Positions 10,441 through 22,130 of a stretch of DNA of 64,000 nt are shown piece after piece; position 1 is the first letter of the stretch; each line of letters begins with the position of its first letter. The DNA lies in NCBI GenBank assembly GCA_014871385.1, contig CM026426.1:42117613-42181612 (forward strand). The letters run 5' to 3'. Origin of the DNA: Ceratodon purpureus. Taxonomy: Eukaryota; Streptophyta; Bryopsida; Pseudoditrichales; Ditrichaceae. The notes under the pieces were generated by a model, which was given only the letters and a program-made list of their open reading frames with translations, was not told the origin of the DNA and searched no databases. The translations under genes and the position numbers were made by a program.

Positions 10441-12706
10441 ATGGTGGTCGTCGACCTAGGGGGCTACAACTGCGAGAGGCATATGGAGGAGGAAGACGTG
10501 CGGATCGCGAAGGGAGCAACAATCCGGGCAGTTGGGAGTGAAGGGGGACATGGCTACGGTTGGAGCAAACGCCAACACTGCTTCAGCCCCTGGTCTCCCA
10601 TTCTGATGGCGAGTGGAGATCCGAATGCGAGCACGGATGACAACGGAAACGGGGGCCGCAGAGGAGGATCTTCAAGTGCAACGGGGCAGCCTGGAGGAAC
10701 AGAGCACATTGGTGATAATGGAGAGCCTGTGCAGTGGGGGTCGCAGCCGCAAGGTGAACCAATCACAGACTACAAACTGCCCGATGACGAAGAGGGAGTT
10801 GATGGGACGCAGAATTCGACTGCAAGGATGACATTCCCTAAGGTGAGTAATAGCCTTCCAGATTACTTCCTTCCTCGTAAGAAGAAAGTCGTCGCTGAGT
10901 CAGACGATAGTGAGGAGGAATCGGAGGAGCCATCTGAGGTGGACGTGGGGGTCAACTCCAGTGACTAGGAGTGGTTCCCGGAATTTGAAGACACCGTGGA
11001 GTCTTCAGCTTCTGAACTTGAGGTTGACTGTGACGATGGAGACTGCCTTTTCGACGACGACTTTGAACCCTGAGGGATGGAGGCGTGGTGCATGCGTGAG
11101 GAGGCATTCAGGCCAGTGCCTATGGATATGGCTCAGCTGGCCAGACACTACCGGCCAGAGTCGTGGAGTTCAGATAGTGTTGACTTCATCGGCACATGTG
11201 ATAATTTCACTGGTCCGAAGCCAGGGCTCAAGACTTTGAATCAGGAGGGAGTTCCTCATCCCCATAGAGTATTCAACCTTTATTGGAGCGATAGCACAGT
11301 CGACCGCATCGCAAAGGAGACAAACAGATATGCAAGAGCAATTGTGAGTCCTGCTGGGGAGGCACTGCCGAGGACAAAGGGCGGTGTTACGTGGAGAGAT
11401 GTGGACAGGTGTGATATCCGCGGATGGCTTGGGATATGCATCCTTATGGGATGCAAGAGGCTACCAAGTGTGAAGCATTATTGGATGGTCGAAGAGCCAT
11501 TCATCTACTACCAACTGATTAGCTAGGTAATGAGTCTCAAAAGATGGCAGCAGATATTGAGGTGCCTGCACCTTGTTGATAATGCTGAGGTGGTTCGGGA
11601 CACTAAGGACAAGCGCTTCGATAGGATAGCAAAAACGCGTTGGCTAGTGGAGAAGTTCGTTGAAGTCTCTGAGGCCATCTATAATCTGGACTCTGGAGAG
11701 GGAGATCACAGTCGACGAATGTGTTATCGCATACAAAGGGAAGTACTGTTTTATCAGGCAAGTCATGCCTGATAAGCCAATACGTCTTGGAATTAAATGC
11801 TGGCTCCTTGCTAGTTCGAAGAGCCGTTTTGTCTGGAGGATAGAAGTATACTTTGGAGAGGGAACCTATATGGGCGAGCACGGCCTCGGTTATCACGTGG
11901 TCCAGGGTTTGGTCCATGGGCTGGAGGGCCGTGGCCACTGTCTGGTTGTAGACAATCTTTTTGCAAGTGTGAACCTTTTCCACGACCTCATGGTGAAAGG
12001 TATTTGGGCGACTGGGACTGTGAAGATGAGATTTTAGAACCTACCAGCTGGTCTCTATTGGAAGTGTGAAGACAAGGAGGAGCGGGGGTCCATGCTAATA
12101 CGGACCCATGTACATCGCCAGATGGGTGTACTGTCTTGGCAAGACTCAAAGCTTGTCAACATCCTCAGCACAGCTGCTTCCCTATGGGCTCCGAATCTCT
12201 CTGTCCTGCGCCGTGAGAAGGGTCGACGGGAGCAGCTAATCGTTCCCTCCTCATCCATGCACACACAGTTTGTTGAGTATATGAGGCGCGTCGATGTGAC
12301 GGACGAGCTGCAGGGTAGTTATTTGAGTCAGCTAAGGTGCCACAAATGGTGGCTTAAAATATTCCATTTCATCGTTGACCAGAGCCTAGTGAATGCTTAC
12401 GTGACGTGGGTCCGAGAGATGGAAGAAATGGGGCTAAGAGCCAAGCCTCACCTCGCCTTTAAAATCTCAGTTGGTAGACATCTGGTCGAGGGTGCCATCC
12501 AGGCCAGGGGGAAAGTCAGAGGAGGTCCCGTTTGAAGATACCGACGACCACCTCCCACACATGCTCACTTCACATCCCATCTCAAGAGGCACTGCGTTGT
12601 CTGTGGACATGTCCAGCGTTGGCACTGCCCTGCATGTGGCCCGAAGTGGATGTGCAGTGAAAACTGCTACCTGCACCACCACGCGTCCTTGGATTCAGCT
12701 GTCTGA
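10441..12706 (+). pseudogene. piggyBac-type transposase, broken
   Basis: The protein is recognisable across 2.2 kb. It has an acidic N-terminus (SDDSEEESEE), then FTGPKPGLK, the WRDVDRCDIRGWLG block, FIYYQL, and the DDE_Tnp_1_7 core. Catalytic-type aspartates are VDEC (Asp codon at 11,714), VVDN (11,951) and the RRVDVTDE block (12,293 and 12,302). The C-terminus keeps the cysteine-rich finger CVVCGHVQRWHCPAC...CSENC near 12,593-12,670. In-frame stops stand at 10,966 (TAG), 11,071 (TGA), 11,524 (TAG), 12,035 (TAG) and 12,533 (TGA), and one frameshift lies near 11,690. The first Met could also be 10,606. The piggyBac family cuts and pastes at TTAA; I found no convincing terminal repeats or TTAA pair. 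Family identity is strong; this copy cannot make full-length protein. Confidence 0.88.
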
Positions 12707-12709
12707 CTG

Positions 12710-13890
12710 TATCTCACCTTCTCTGTTTCACCATGCAAGATCGCGGCATGCCATCTACAAAGGAGATGCAATCAAGGTGGCCGTTTGCTCCTCGCGTCCA
12801 TAGACTGCCCCCAGCACATGATGGAGAGCTGCCATCAAGAAACCGTCGCTACTCCATTTGACGTTTCTGTTTCCCACAAGATCTGGATCTTTATTCCGTA
12901 ATGTTAGCATGGAGTCCCGAAGGAACTGTCATCTTGAGTTCCAGCTGATATTCTCAGATGATACCCAGTCGTAGAGTCTTAGCCCTTTAGAGACAAGTAG
13001 CATGTATGATTTATTTTTTGAAACACTTGGATAGGGGTCTTGAACTATGTGGCTGTGTAGCGCCCCCACCCCCCCCCCCTTTTTTTTTCTGTGTTTTCCT
13101 TGTTGCTACTCGTGGGGTGATGAGGTTGACAGACAGTGAGAAATCCAGAGAACTCTCGGGGTGTTGTGCCCCCAGGTGACAGTTTCCCGTGGCCTGCACG
13201 TGACGTTGTGATCGGCCAAGGCCGCGGGAATTTTTCTCTGTTTAATTTTAAGGTTGTTGCTGGCAGTGCCAAAGTGACATTAGGCCATCTACAATTGTAC
13301 CAGTGTTTCTTTCTTCGTTACCAACTCTGGCGTTCCCTCTCCGATGTTTGCCTCAGGGGACTTTGGATGGTCTGGTTTCTCTTAAGGGTGCGTTAGAGGG
13401 GCTCACCATGCGCCATTATGGAGGTTTACTTTCCCATTAGAAAATCCTTTTCATAACGTGAGCTGGTTTTCCTTATGTGCAGGTACATTAGAAGGGGGCT
13501 TGCTCCGCATAAATTGGAGGCCCCATTACCAACAATTGGCCCCCCACCGTCCCCTCATCATCAAGTACGCACGTCCTGTGACCTAGTGTCCATTCATTGC
13601 CTTGGAGATCGGACTCGCACTCTCAATTTTTCTTAATTTGCAATCGAGTGTGCCAATCATTCGAAATCCAGTAGCCAGAAGAAGAATCCAGATTTGATCT
13701 GCACTCATCATCCTACGAGTCACTCCTTGTACCTCCACCGTGTTATTATCCGATCCTTCTAATTAAGTCTAGATACTAATGACTGTTTTTTTTTTTTAAG
13801 TGCCGCAGGCCATGCGTGCTATTTCCTATCAGTGTTGAGAGGATGGTCTACGAATTGAACAGCTCTTATGGATCCACTCTCACTTCGGTC
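12710..13890. other. Intergenic stretch with homopolymer runs
   Basis: No gene is seen. A C-run directly followed by a T-run lies at 13,062-13,089, and a T-run at 13,786-13,798. The last few hundred bases are pyrimidine-rich and may be promoter or leader of the B3-domain gene that follows. Confidence 0.4.
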
Positions 13891-14163
13891 TAATCCATGG
13901 CTGCCTCTGGTGATCAATGCCGTCGACGGGCATTCATGTGCCGCTTCCTCTCATTAATTCACTCTTCTCCTACACTCTGGTACGTAGTGAATCTCCTTCC
14001 CCTACACTCTGGTCTTCCACTTCCCTCTCACTTGTCATTACCCGATTGCCTCACCTCACCCGCGCATTCGCACACTCCGGTCTCAGCGCTCACTCCCCTT
14101 TACATTCTTTGTGTGTGCAGGTCTTCGGATTGCATCGTCCCTGAAACGACTGTTAGGACAGCC

Positions 14164-14870
14164 ATGGCGGACCACTTCGGGGCTGAGATCATCCGGGAGA
14201 TGGAAGACGTGCGAGTCCCGTACTTCACCGTCAATGTCAGCACCAAGGCTCATAGCCGCCGGCTGGTGAGTTCCCCCCTTCCTCTTGAAAGTTTCGGCGA
14301 CATCGCATTGCTTTGGTCCCTGCCCAGTATTAGTTGTCAATCGCCACGAAAAGGAAATCCTACTAATCAGCTCTTCGTTGCTTTCTAATTGTAGGACATC
14401 CCGACGAAGTTTACAACCCGCACAGGCTTCCTGGCTTCTCGTGACTGCACCTTCGTCACCGGCGCCAGCTTCCGTGAGTGGGCAGTGCAATTCCGCACTC
14501 AGAGCGTGACTGACCCCCGTTATTCTGCGTTCACTGTCCACGATGGCTACCGCCGGTTCGTGAAGGAGGCCAACGTCGCCTACGGGTTGTTGCTTGTTGT
14601 AGAGGCCGCAAACGCCCGCTGTTTGGTGATCACCATCCACCGGCGCGAAGATGGGACTGCGAAGCCTGTTACACCCCCACCATCCCTCCAGACAGAACTC
14701 CGTCCGCTCTTCCGGAAGACCATGCGCGCGCGCCATGTTCAGCCATTCAAGTCGACGAGACTGGTAAGCCACCCTAAACCTTCCCGCATCCCTCCATATT
14801 TTCGCTTGTCGTCCCCCCTGCCTGGGTTATTGTGGTCTTCCTTACGTGCCAGATCTTTGAGAGGTGCTGA
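14164..14870 (+). CDS. B3 DNA-binding domain protein, short
   Basis: Predicted exons are 14,164-14,265, 14,395-14,763 and 14,853-14,870, giving 162 residues. The intron borders are CTG|GTGAG...TGTAG|GAC and CTG|GTAAG...GCCAG|ATC, both phase 0. Residues about 18-120 form one B3 fold: PYFTVNV at the start, then RRLDIPTKFTTRTGFL, a FREWAV strand, DGYRRFVKEANVAYG and LVVEA...LVITI. This order (strand, IP-x-K-F, W-V, GW/Y-x-x-F-x-x-x-N) is the plant B3 pattern, closest in style to REM-type members. B3 proteins bind DNA in the nucleus. I chose ATG 14,164 because it follows a likely leader intron ending at TGTGCAG (14,120) and leads straight into the domain. The third exon is only five codons, so the end is tentative; a decayed second B3 lies downstream. 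Confidence 0.7.
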
Positions 14871-14984
14871 GTCTCACGTGGGTGGGGGTCATTTGCGCAA
14901 GATATCCCCACACCCTTCTGGCGTAGCCTTGGCGAGGAGCATTTCGTTGGCCAGTCGTACACTTTGTAGGGGCCCCTACAGACT

Positions 14985-15119
14985 CTACTCGTCAAATCTG
15001 CTACATACAAGTCTGAGAAACAAACTTTCAAGCACTTCATGAAGGGGTGGATCGACTTCGTTGCCGTCAATCAGCTCAAGTTGGGCGAAACACTCATGTT
15101 CACGAAAGTGGGCGTATAG
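14985..15119 (+). pseudogene. Remnant of a second B3 domain
   Basis: One frame reads LLVKSATYKSEKQTFKHFMK, then GWIDFVAVNQLKLGETLMF and a TAG at 15,117. The GW-x-x-F-x-x-x-N-x-L-x-x-G pattern is the C-terminal half of a B3 domain. Upstream the frame is closed by a TAG near 14,970, and after the terminal TAG it would continue EFEV, as a B3 strand should. The gene probably once encoded two B3 domains, and the second half has decayed or is spliced in a way I cannot see. Confidence 0.55.
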
Positions 15120-15249
15120 GAGTTTGAGGTAACTCGGGTCTAGAGGATGTCTTAGGCGAATTGATCCCAATGCGAGTCAGGGTGGTTGCTGCGAGGTCTG
15201 TCTGGGTTTTGCAAAGGTGTGGCCTCCGAAGGGGCATGGAAAAGCAGTG

Positions 15250-15480
15250 GCGATAGGGATACTCTGTATATATTCCACATGTTTTTTGTATACATTCCGC
15301 ATGTTTTTGCAGTAGCAATTGACATTATAGGGGATGTGTAGGATGTAGCAGTTCAGGAAGAGTTTATGCCACAGAGTTTGCGTAGTTGCTTACTTCTTAT
15401 ACAGATCTGGAACTTGTAAGCAGTAGCTTCAAGTAGTTTCTGGAAGCTCTAAGCTGTAACTTCAAGTAGTTTTTGTGGAC
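15250..15480. repeat. Two small tandem duplications
   Basis: Around 15,265-15,310 an ATTCCACATGTTTTT-like unit occurs twice about 26 bp apart. Around 15,420-15,475 the unit CTTCAAGTAGTTT occurs twice, about 38 bp apart. They lie in the otherwise featureless tail behind the B3 remnant (15,120-15,530). I see no function. Confidence 0.5.
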
Positions 15481-16412
15481 ACACAGTAACCCCCTACCCT
15501 TGTCGCTTGATGCGTGTTGCAACACAACTCTATAATTAAATCTTTGTAATGATTGAATGTATTACATTGTGTGTATGCGCGAAAGGAACGTACTCTTCTC
15601 CCCGCTCAGGAGCGGTTGCTTGCCCATGTCTTGGAACAGTGGATACCCGCCTAAACTCCCACTCGTGAACCCCAATTTTCGGCCTGCTCCACAACGCAAT
15701 GACTTTAGAAGCCAAGTCTGAACGGGCAACGTCAATCACATTCCCACGAGAAATATCCCGCGACTGCGTCACTTCATGACGCGGGTAATACTCCCCGACA
15801 GTACCAGCTCAGGTTGTGCAGGCCTCCGCATATGCAGGCCCCCTAAAAATCCCAGATTTCATGTTTCCAGCAAGCCCCCCTCAATTCGAATTCTGTGGAA
15901 AATTATATATTTCTATTTTTTTACATCTAATTCCTGGGTTATGTCACCGAACTCGCTATCTCCCCTCACAAAAAAGGGCGACTTCAAACTAACTCTTATG
16001 CGACCCTTTACACCCTCTGTCGTCAACATGTATACTAAAAACAGTGCCATCTGAGTTCTGTATCCGAAAGGTGAAGCTGCAAAAGGGGTTAATACTTCTA
16101 CACAAGATGGTAATTGGTTCAATTAGGCTAGTTCCAAGGACAATGTCCATGCGTATTAATCTTTTCTTAACAAAATCTCTAACATGATTGTGAAAGAGAA
16201 GGGTATTCGGCAATTGAAAGGGAATAGCAACATGGAAATCAAGTGACAGAACTGTTTTGGGTCGGTGGAGGTGTCACAAGAAATTTGCGTGAGATTAAGG
16301 TGCTGGACTAACAGGCCATAACCCCGCTGAGCTAGGTACCGGAGTTGAGGCACTCGAGGAAAGGACATCGATGCAAAGTTGAGCACCTCTGCTTCCCGTT
16401 GTGGCATACCTC

Positions 16413-16960
16413 TCAAGACTCTGTCTGCAGTGGTTCTCCATCCAACAGTGGTTCACGACCTTCGTCTTCGGCTAGTTTCTCCATCACAGCAAACTCCAGC
16501 CACAGCTTGTGGCGGTGAGCTCTGTCTGGCACTGAGCAGATAGGCGGTGGTGCCCGGAGTGGTGAGGGCATTGATGTAGTTGCAGAGTCTCTGGCTCTCT
16601 TTCTGGTGCCGGCAGTGTTGCCGTAGGCCGCATATTTCTCCTTAGCTTTGGCGGCTAGGAGTTTCTTGAGACTCTGGGAGGGACAGTCTACCTCCATGAC
16701 ATCATCTTCTTGGCCGAAGCATTCCTGGAACATCGAGTTGGCAGCCATTCTGCTCCGAAGCTTGTAGGGACAGGACGCCGTTGTGCTTGCGGTGGGGGCA
16801 AGCAGACGATGCCGGGGTAGCGTTGTGAGAGTGGGCGCTGCCGAGAGGGCGTTGTTGGAAGAGCGTTCTTGGAGCAGGTTGACCGCCGTGCACCATATTC
16901 AAGAAACCTCTCCAATTCGGCTGTGGAAAACAAGGGTTTCGGGGGCATAGCGTCAGACAA
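16413..16960 (-). CDS. Unrecognised minus-strand gene pieces
   Basis: Two open frames overlap on the minus strand: 16,688-16,960 (starting MSDAMPPKPLFSTAELERFL) and 16,413-16,748 (containing SLKKLLAAKAKEKYAAYG and TRKRARDS). They could be two exons or one gene with a frameshift. The second has a short lysine/alanine helix and an NLS-like RKRARD, and its composition looks coding. I recognise no domain. Longer overlapping frames at 16,702-17,367 in another phase look like shadows. Between 15,500 and 16,400 there are only short frames. Confidence that a gene is here is modest. Confidence 0.35.
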
Positions 16961-17402
16961 TCGGGAGGCGGTTTTCTAACTCGCTTGAGCCGAGGCGATG
17001 TCGGGCAACGGAGCTTGTTGAGGGGGAGCAGCGCTCGTTGAGTGGAAGTTAAGCTGCAGTGAGGGTTCGGGTTGTGGGGATGAGGGAGTCGGTGCAGGGA
17101 GTGCCGCGTTGGAGAGCCGTTGATGCGTAGGGCAGGCGAGGTGCACAGCAATCGGAGTGAGGAGTGTCGAGGCAAGGAGCAAAACTTCCAAGGTAGTGGC
17201 CCCGCAAGCTCTCCACCGCTGCGGTCCTGCAGCGCTACGGATTCTCCACTACAGTGTATTCTCCACTGCCACTGTTTCGCACTCGCTACCTGCCAGTGCC
17301 GGTCCTTTTCGTGATGTGTCACAGCAGCTCTCGGATCTGGTGTGGAGAGATTTGGCAATTGTGACACTCAATGAATGTTCTACCGTCAAAGAATATATTT
17401 AG

Positions 17403-18018
17403 TCCTTCACATTCGGGACATTCTTCCCGGCACAACTTTGGCAATTTCACCCTTGTGTGTTTTCTTTGCACTAGTTGTCTTCGTTGTAGTACTTTAATTT
17501 CATCATACTATGGTTATGTGACTTTCCAAATTATTCGTTGAATGTAATTCCAATTTTTATATATTTTCTAATTATGCAATATATATAAACTTTTAAAGAC
17601 AATTCAAGTGCATGGCTATTTTTCATAGTTGGATATTCCATGTAGAAATAATGGATTTTCAAAAATGATAGTTTCTATGTCTCTTACTGCAATACTATGG
17701 ATTAATTATACTAGATACATTGAAACTATCATCTTTGAAAAAAATTAATTTATTCATGTACTTGAAGTAATAGGAAAATAAAAAAGTTACAAATTTATTT
17801 TAATTCAAAAGAATTTTAATTGTTATACTAACAACATGATTTTTTTTTTAAACGATTAAAGTGAGCATTAAGCTTCAAATGATTAATTTTTAAATAATAT
17901 TCCGTTTTATATTTGATTAAATTCAAAAATAAATATCATAAAATATTTCAATAAAAACTTATGTAATCAATAAAAAAATTACATAACCATAAGCATAATA
18001 AAATTAATTTAAAAACCA
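17403..18018. other. AT-rich stretch without genes
   Basis: Sharply AT-rich, with poly-A/T runs and no frame worth reporting. It separates the 7-17 kb island from the C-rich repeat and the Harbinger module. Confidence 0.7.
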
Positions 18019-18230
18019 ACACCTACCCCCACCCCAACCCCAACCCCACAAAGCCCCAGCCCCTACCCCCAGCCACTACCCTCAGCCCCAAGCCAATACA
18101 CCAAGCCCCCAGCCCCCAGCCCCAAGCCAATACTCCAAGCCCCCTACCCCCAGCCCCCAACGCCAAGCCAATACACGAAGCCCCCAGCCCCCAAGTCCAA
18201 GCCCCCAGCCCCTAACTCACCCCACGCCCA
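18019..18230. repeat. C-rich, nearly G-free minisatellite
   Basis: Units of the kind CCCCAAGCCAATACACCAAG followed by CCCCCAGCCC repeat imperfectly about every 40-50 bp. The first part is a simple ACCCC/AACCCC run. One strand has almost no T and few G. The edge against the AT-rich DNA at 18,018 is abrupt. Confidence 0.8.
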
Positions 18231-18764
18231 ATTGCCCCCAATGCATCCATGCATCCAGATCACCATGCCCAAAAGTACATGCCCAAATCAGTCCCCAGAT
18301 CACCTGACACCATGCCATTGATGCACAAATCGGTCCCTGTGAACAGTGTTCGCGGGCCCCCACTATCCGACGGCCATGATCCTCCCTTTGAGATCTATGG
18401 CTGAGATGTACTGAGCTCGACCTCGAACTCGAGGCTGCCTATTGACGAGGCCTTCGCACATGTAAGCGGACCCCGGGGTGAGACCGGGCTGCGATGGATG
18501 AGAAAGCTTCCTGGCTCCAGAACGCAGGGGTCCAGGGCTCCAACACAAAAGGGTCCAGCACGTAGAAACCTATCACCTCAGAACTGCACCCCACGACACA
18601 CCCCTGTTCACTTACCCAAATAAAACCCAACTTCCCCTGTTATCAACCTAATCCTTTATTTTGCAGCCACCATGTTGGGGGCTAGTTAGGGCACTAAAAC
18701 ACTAATACAAAGGCAAAACACATACCATTTTCTCCATCTTCTCCATCTTCTCCATTCACTTGCA

Positions 18765-19656
18765 ATGGCTTTGCATGGATTTCCAGGGATACTTGGGCTA
18801 TTTAGAGATGGGGAAGGGGGAGCTTCTTCCACATCGATAGTTGTGCACACATCAACTCTACCACCACCATCACAAGTTTTGGCACCAAAACGCGTACCAA
18901 CAAAGAAGAGGAGGGGGGCCAATGAACCTGTGGAGGGCCAAGCTTGGAGTTCTGGCGCAATACAACTCCTTCTAGATCTGTACAAGGAGAAGTATTTGGC
19001 CATTGGGATGGGGAATCTGAAGAAGGGCTATTGGGTGGCAATGTGTGAGGGGATTCGAGTGAAGTTTCCACGTGAGTCTTCGTACGTGGGAGCAAACGAA
19101 ATCGAAGTGGCAGAAGATGCGTTCACAGTACCACAAAGAGAAAGCTGAACTTGGTACAGGTATGCAAGCTTCTGCATGGCATTGGTATGTTCGAATGGAT
19201 GACATTCTTGCAGGAACCGCTAAGGCTGACGGTGTGCCTCAAGGCATGGACATGGGAGAGGATATTGGCACACGAGCCAATCCTCAAGAGCTGGATGATG
19301 ACAATGCTCCTGGTGCTGAACCTACTTCACCAGCTACTCAAGTTCCAGCATTTGGAGAGCATCCGCGACCTCCAACGACATCGTGCGCCTCCAAGGAGGT
19401 AGGAGGTGCACTAAACAAGCGTCTGAAGACTGCTACTCAAGCTGCAACTGAGGGGGCAACCATCATTGCAGCTGCTCTTGGAAAGTTTGCTGAGGCATCT
19501 TCAAAGATCGAAGTCATGAAGATGGAGGCAAGCAAAGAGATAGCTTTGAAGATGATTGAGCTTGACGACCGCAATGCTGAGCGTCAGTTGCAGATTGCTC
19601 AGCTTTTTGCTGGTGCCATGCGACAGGGCAATGGATCTGGCCCTTCAACAAGCTAG
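18765..19656 (+). pseudogene. Harbinger Myb/SANT-like partner protein, one frameshift
   Basis: The N-terminal part contains a trihelix/Myb-like domain: AWSSGAIQLLLDLYKEKY, then WVAMCEGI, and after the break RTWEQTKSKWQKMRSQYHK. The tryptophan spacing fits Myb/SANT-like domains of Harbinger-associated proteins, which bind the element ends and bring the nuclease into the nucleus. The C-terminal part is an alanine/glutamate-rich helix (SSKIEVMKMEASKEIALKM) that could pair as a coiled coil. The first frame runs 18,765-19,148 and the second is open from 19,072. The shift is +1 near 19,070, so one extra base explains it. Start: ATG 18,765, after a TCTCCATCT-repeat leader. Confidence 0.72.
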
Positions 19657-20521
19657 ATGTATAGCTTGTAGAGTTTTAGTCTTTAGGGATTGTAATACAT
19701 ATAAATCTCGATATATAGTAAAGACTTTTAAACACTCCTTCTGTTTGTAGACACTAGTATGCTTGGCCCAAATACCAAAACACAAAAACACAATTTAAAT
19801 CTACATCACTCATTTTGACCCCGTTCCGCTACATGGTCTCTTATTTCTCCACACCTTACTAAAATGCATTGAAATTTGTTAGTATATGTGCTTAATCTTG
19901 CCTTCAAACTACACCAATTTGTAAAAGTCAAATACATACAAGTTTGAGAGAATGGGAGTTTTTTTTCTAGAAACTACATATTATTGAAACAAAAAAAATT
20001 CAGAATTCAGACCCCCCTTGGCTTTGAAGGACGTCAGTAATTCATGTTACATTCAAATGATACGAAATTTTTACCATACATGCCTATGCTCATCCTTCAG
20101 ATGGTCCACACTACAAAAGTAAAAAATAGTCAAAATTGAGCAAATGGGAAGCACTGTACCGGAACTGCTGTTCAAAACTGCCCCCCAAACTGTAAGTTTG
20201 CAAATTTGGGCACATTAAACCCCCTATCACATTTTCCTTTGCCATTTTTACACCTTGCATCCAAATAACGTGAAATTTTGTAGGTGGATTCTCAACTTGA
20301 TTTTCTAAATGCTCCAATTTATTTCATAATAAATTACTAATTTATGTCTTTTTGAGAATTTTTAAAATAAGAACTGTCGTATTACTTAGATGTGCAACAC
20401 ACTCCATCAACATAATTTGACACATAAATGTAATAAAATCATAATAAAATAGGTATAATCATAAAAACAAGATCTAATAATATGTAGATTTATATGAATA
20501 TATGCATTGCTACATAAATAA

Positions 20522-21890
20522 CTAAACGGCCGGAGGAGGTGTTGGTGCTGCAGGGGCTGCAGGTGCTGCTGCTGCTGCGGCGGGAGCCGGTCGTGCTGGT
20601 GCTGCAGGAGCTGGTGCTGGTGGTGCTGGATGACGCTCTAACCAGCTCTCAAATATTGCCTCCCGTATGCCCTCACTAGCAAGCTTTGCAGCATCGCCCT
20701 CTCGATAACATGGCATACGATTCACTCGCACTCGGTTCCTCCTATCTTCTAATCTCTCCATGCGATCATAATATGGAATCTCCGTACCCATCAACTGACA
20801 ATAGTTGTGTAAAACACAACATGATATGACAATGGGTGGCCCATTGTCTATCTTCGCAGTCAAACTCCTCAGAATCCCCCAACGATTCTTCAAGATACCA
20901 AAGCTGTTCTCAATCAAAACACGCCCCTTGTTCATCGACCGATCGAATCGAATCTTGTCCCTCTCCAATGCTGCATTCCGTGGCTTGAAGTTCTTCAACA
21001 GATATGAGCGGATAGGATAAGCAGAATCTGCAATAATGTATGGAAAAACTTCCACACCCCGAACATCAATAACGGGCTCCTGCAAAATCAACCTATGTCG
21101 GAGAGAACGGTATAAACTGGAGAGTTTGAATGCGCCACCATCTGCACAACCCCCGGGCTGTCCACAATACACATCCCAGAATATACGATCAGAATCACAA
21201 ACAGTCTGCAATAATAATGAATGAAAACTCTTCCGATTCCAAAAATCGGCTGCTGATGGGGTCTTCCGTTTATCAGGTTTCTCGAACAAAGGAATGTGGC
21301 ATCCATCAATGCATCCTACCATAAAGTTGCATCCCTGTTATATCCCTAAATTTCTCCGTAATACTACGAAGACGTTGTCCTGTAGGTGTACGAATATATT
21401 TGGGAAACAAATCACGGGAAAGAGCACTACAAATGATCTTGGTATACTTTCTAATGGTAGAGGCCCCTACATTAAATCGGTCGCACATGTTCTCAGGTGA
21501 ATGACCATGTGCTAATCTAAACAAAACAATTTTCAACGCAGTAGAAGGATCAAGAGGTGGCCTAACCCATCGATTTACCGCATTTGAAACAATATAAGGT
21601 GTCAACTCTAGTAATAAACCCTGAAATGCTAAATAATTCATCCGATAGTTCTCACGGTATTTTCTCTCCAACATCTCTGGGTTTGTAAACCAAACTAAAC
21701 TCTCCACAATCCCTAAGTAAGTTGTCTGACGAGGTTCTACATGCCACAATCTACCCCCCTGTATAGGATACTGATAAGTAATAGCACAAAGAATTGGCAA
21801 AATTCTTTGCATAAGCGATGGCTCATCCAAGGAGGCAATTGCTTGCCACCTACGAGAATAAGAGGGAGGGGTGCACACAAAATAAACCAC
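20522..21890 (-). pseudogene. Harbinger nuclease (DDE_Tnp_4), one frameshift
   Basis: The first part (21,890-21,306) has the helical N-terminal domain with MNYLAFQGLLLELTPYI and a helix-turn-helix-like SPENMCDRFNVGASTIRKYT. The second part (21,322-20,522) has the catalytic core: VGCIDGCHIPL (first Asp), YCGQPGGCADGGAF (second-Asp region, unusual; most relatives have hDs), IIADSAYPIRSYLL, and RVLIENSFGILKNRWGIL (the Glu). The frames join with a one-base shift near 21,310. The C-terminus is a long Ala/Pro run (APAPAAPARPAP type) coded by GCTGCTG-like repeats, which I do not expect in the family. The family cuts DNA in complex with the Myb-like partner encoded 0.87 kb away. Confidence 0.85.
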
Positions 21891-22130
21891 CTAGAATGCT
21901 AAACATAGCACCGCATCCATTTTGGGAATATTCCAAAACCAAAAAAGAAACACCAAAAACCTTGAGAAATACTCACAGCCTAAAAAACTACTCACACCCT
22001 TGAAAACACAGTGCACAAGAAACCTCTCCAAAGAGCCTAGGCAAAACGAGAGAGATGAACCGATAATGAGGAGGGAGAGGCCTTGAGAATAATCAGGAGC
22101 TGAAAATGGGAATAATCAACCAAGTTTACC

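Larger units (their letters stand above)
18765..21890. mobile_element. PIF/Harbinger-type transposon, two convergent genes
   Basis: A Myb/SANT-like gene on the plus strand (18,765-19,656) faces a DDE_Tnp_4 nuclease gene on the minus strand (20,522-21,890), with 0.87 kb between their ends. PIF/Harbinger elements are known to need exactly these two proteins. Each gene has a single frameshift, so the element is probably recently dead. I could not find matching terminal inverted repeats, so the given limits are only the gene limits; the element must extend further on both sides. Confidence 0.75.

Noticed and set aside
14083-14772. 229-codon minus-strand frame
   Set aside because: It is the antisense shadow of the B3-domain exons.
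16702-17367. 221-codon minus-strand frame
   Set aside because: It overlaps other frames in GC-rich DNA and has a proline/histidine/serine-rich composition typical of chance frames; the shorter frames at 16,413-16,960 look more coding.
7316-17460. Terminal repeats of a 10-kb element (TTTGGCAATTTCA at both sides)
   Set aside because: The shared word is short and in direct, not inverted, orientation; no other sign of element ends was found.
18019-18060. Telomere-like repeat (AACCCC runs)
   Set aside because: Only a few units, then the pattern changes to a longer unit. Plant telomeres have CCCTAAA or close variants.
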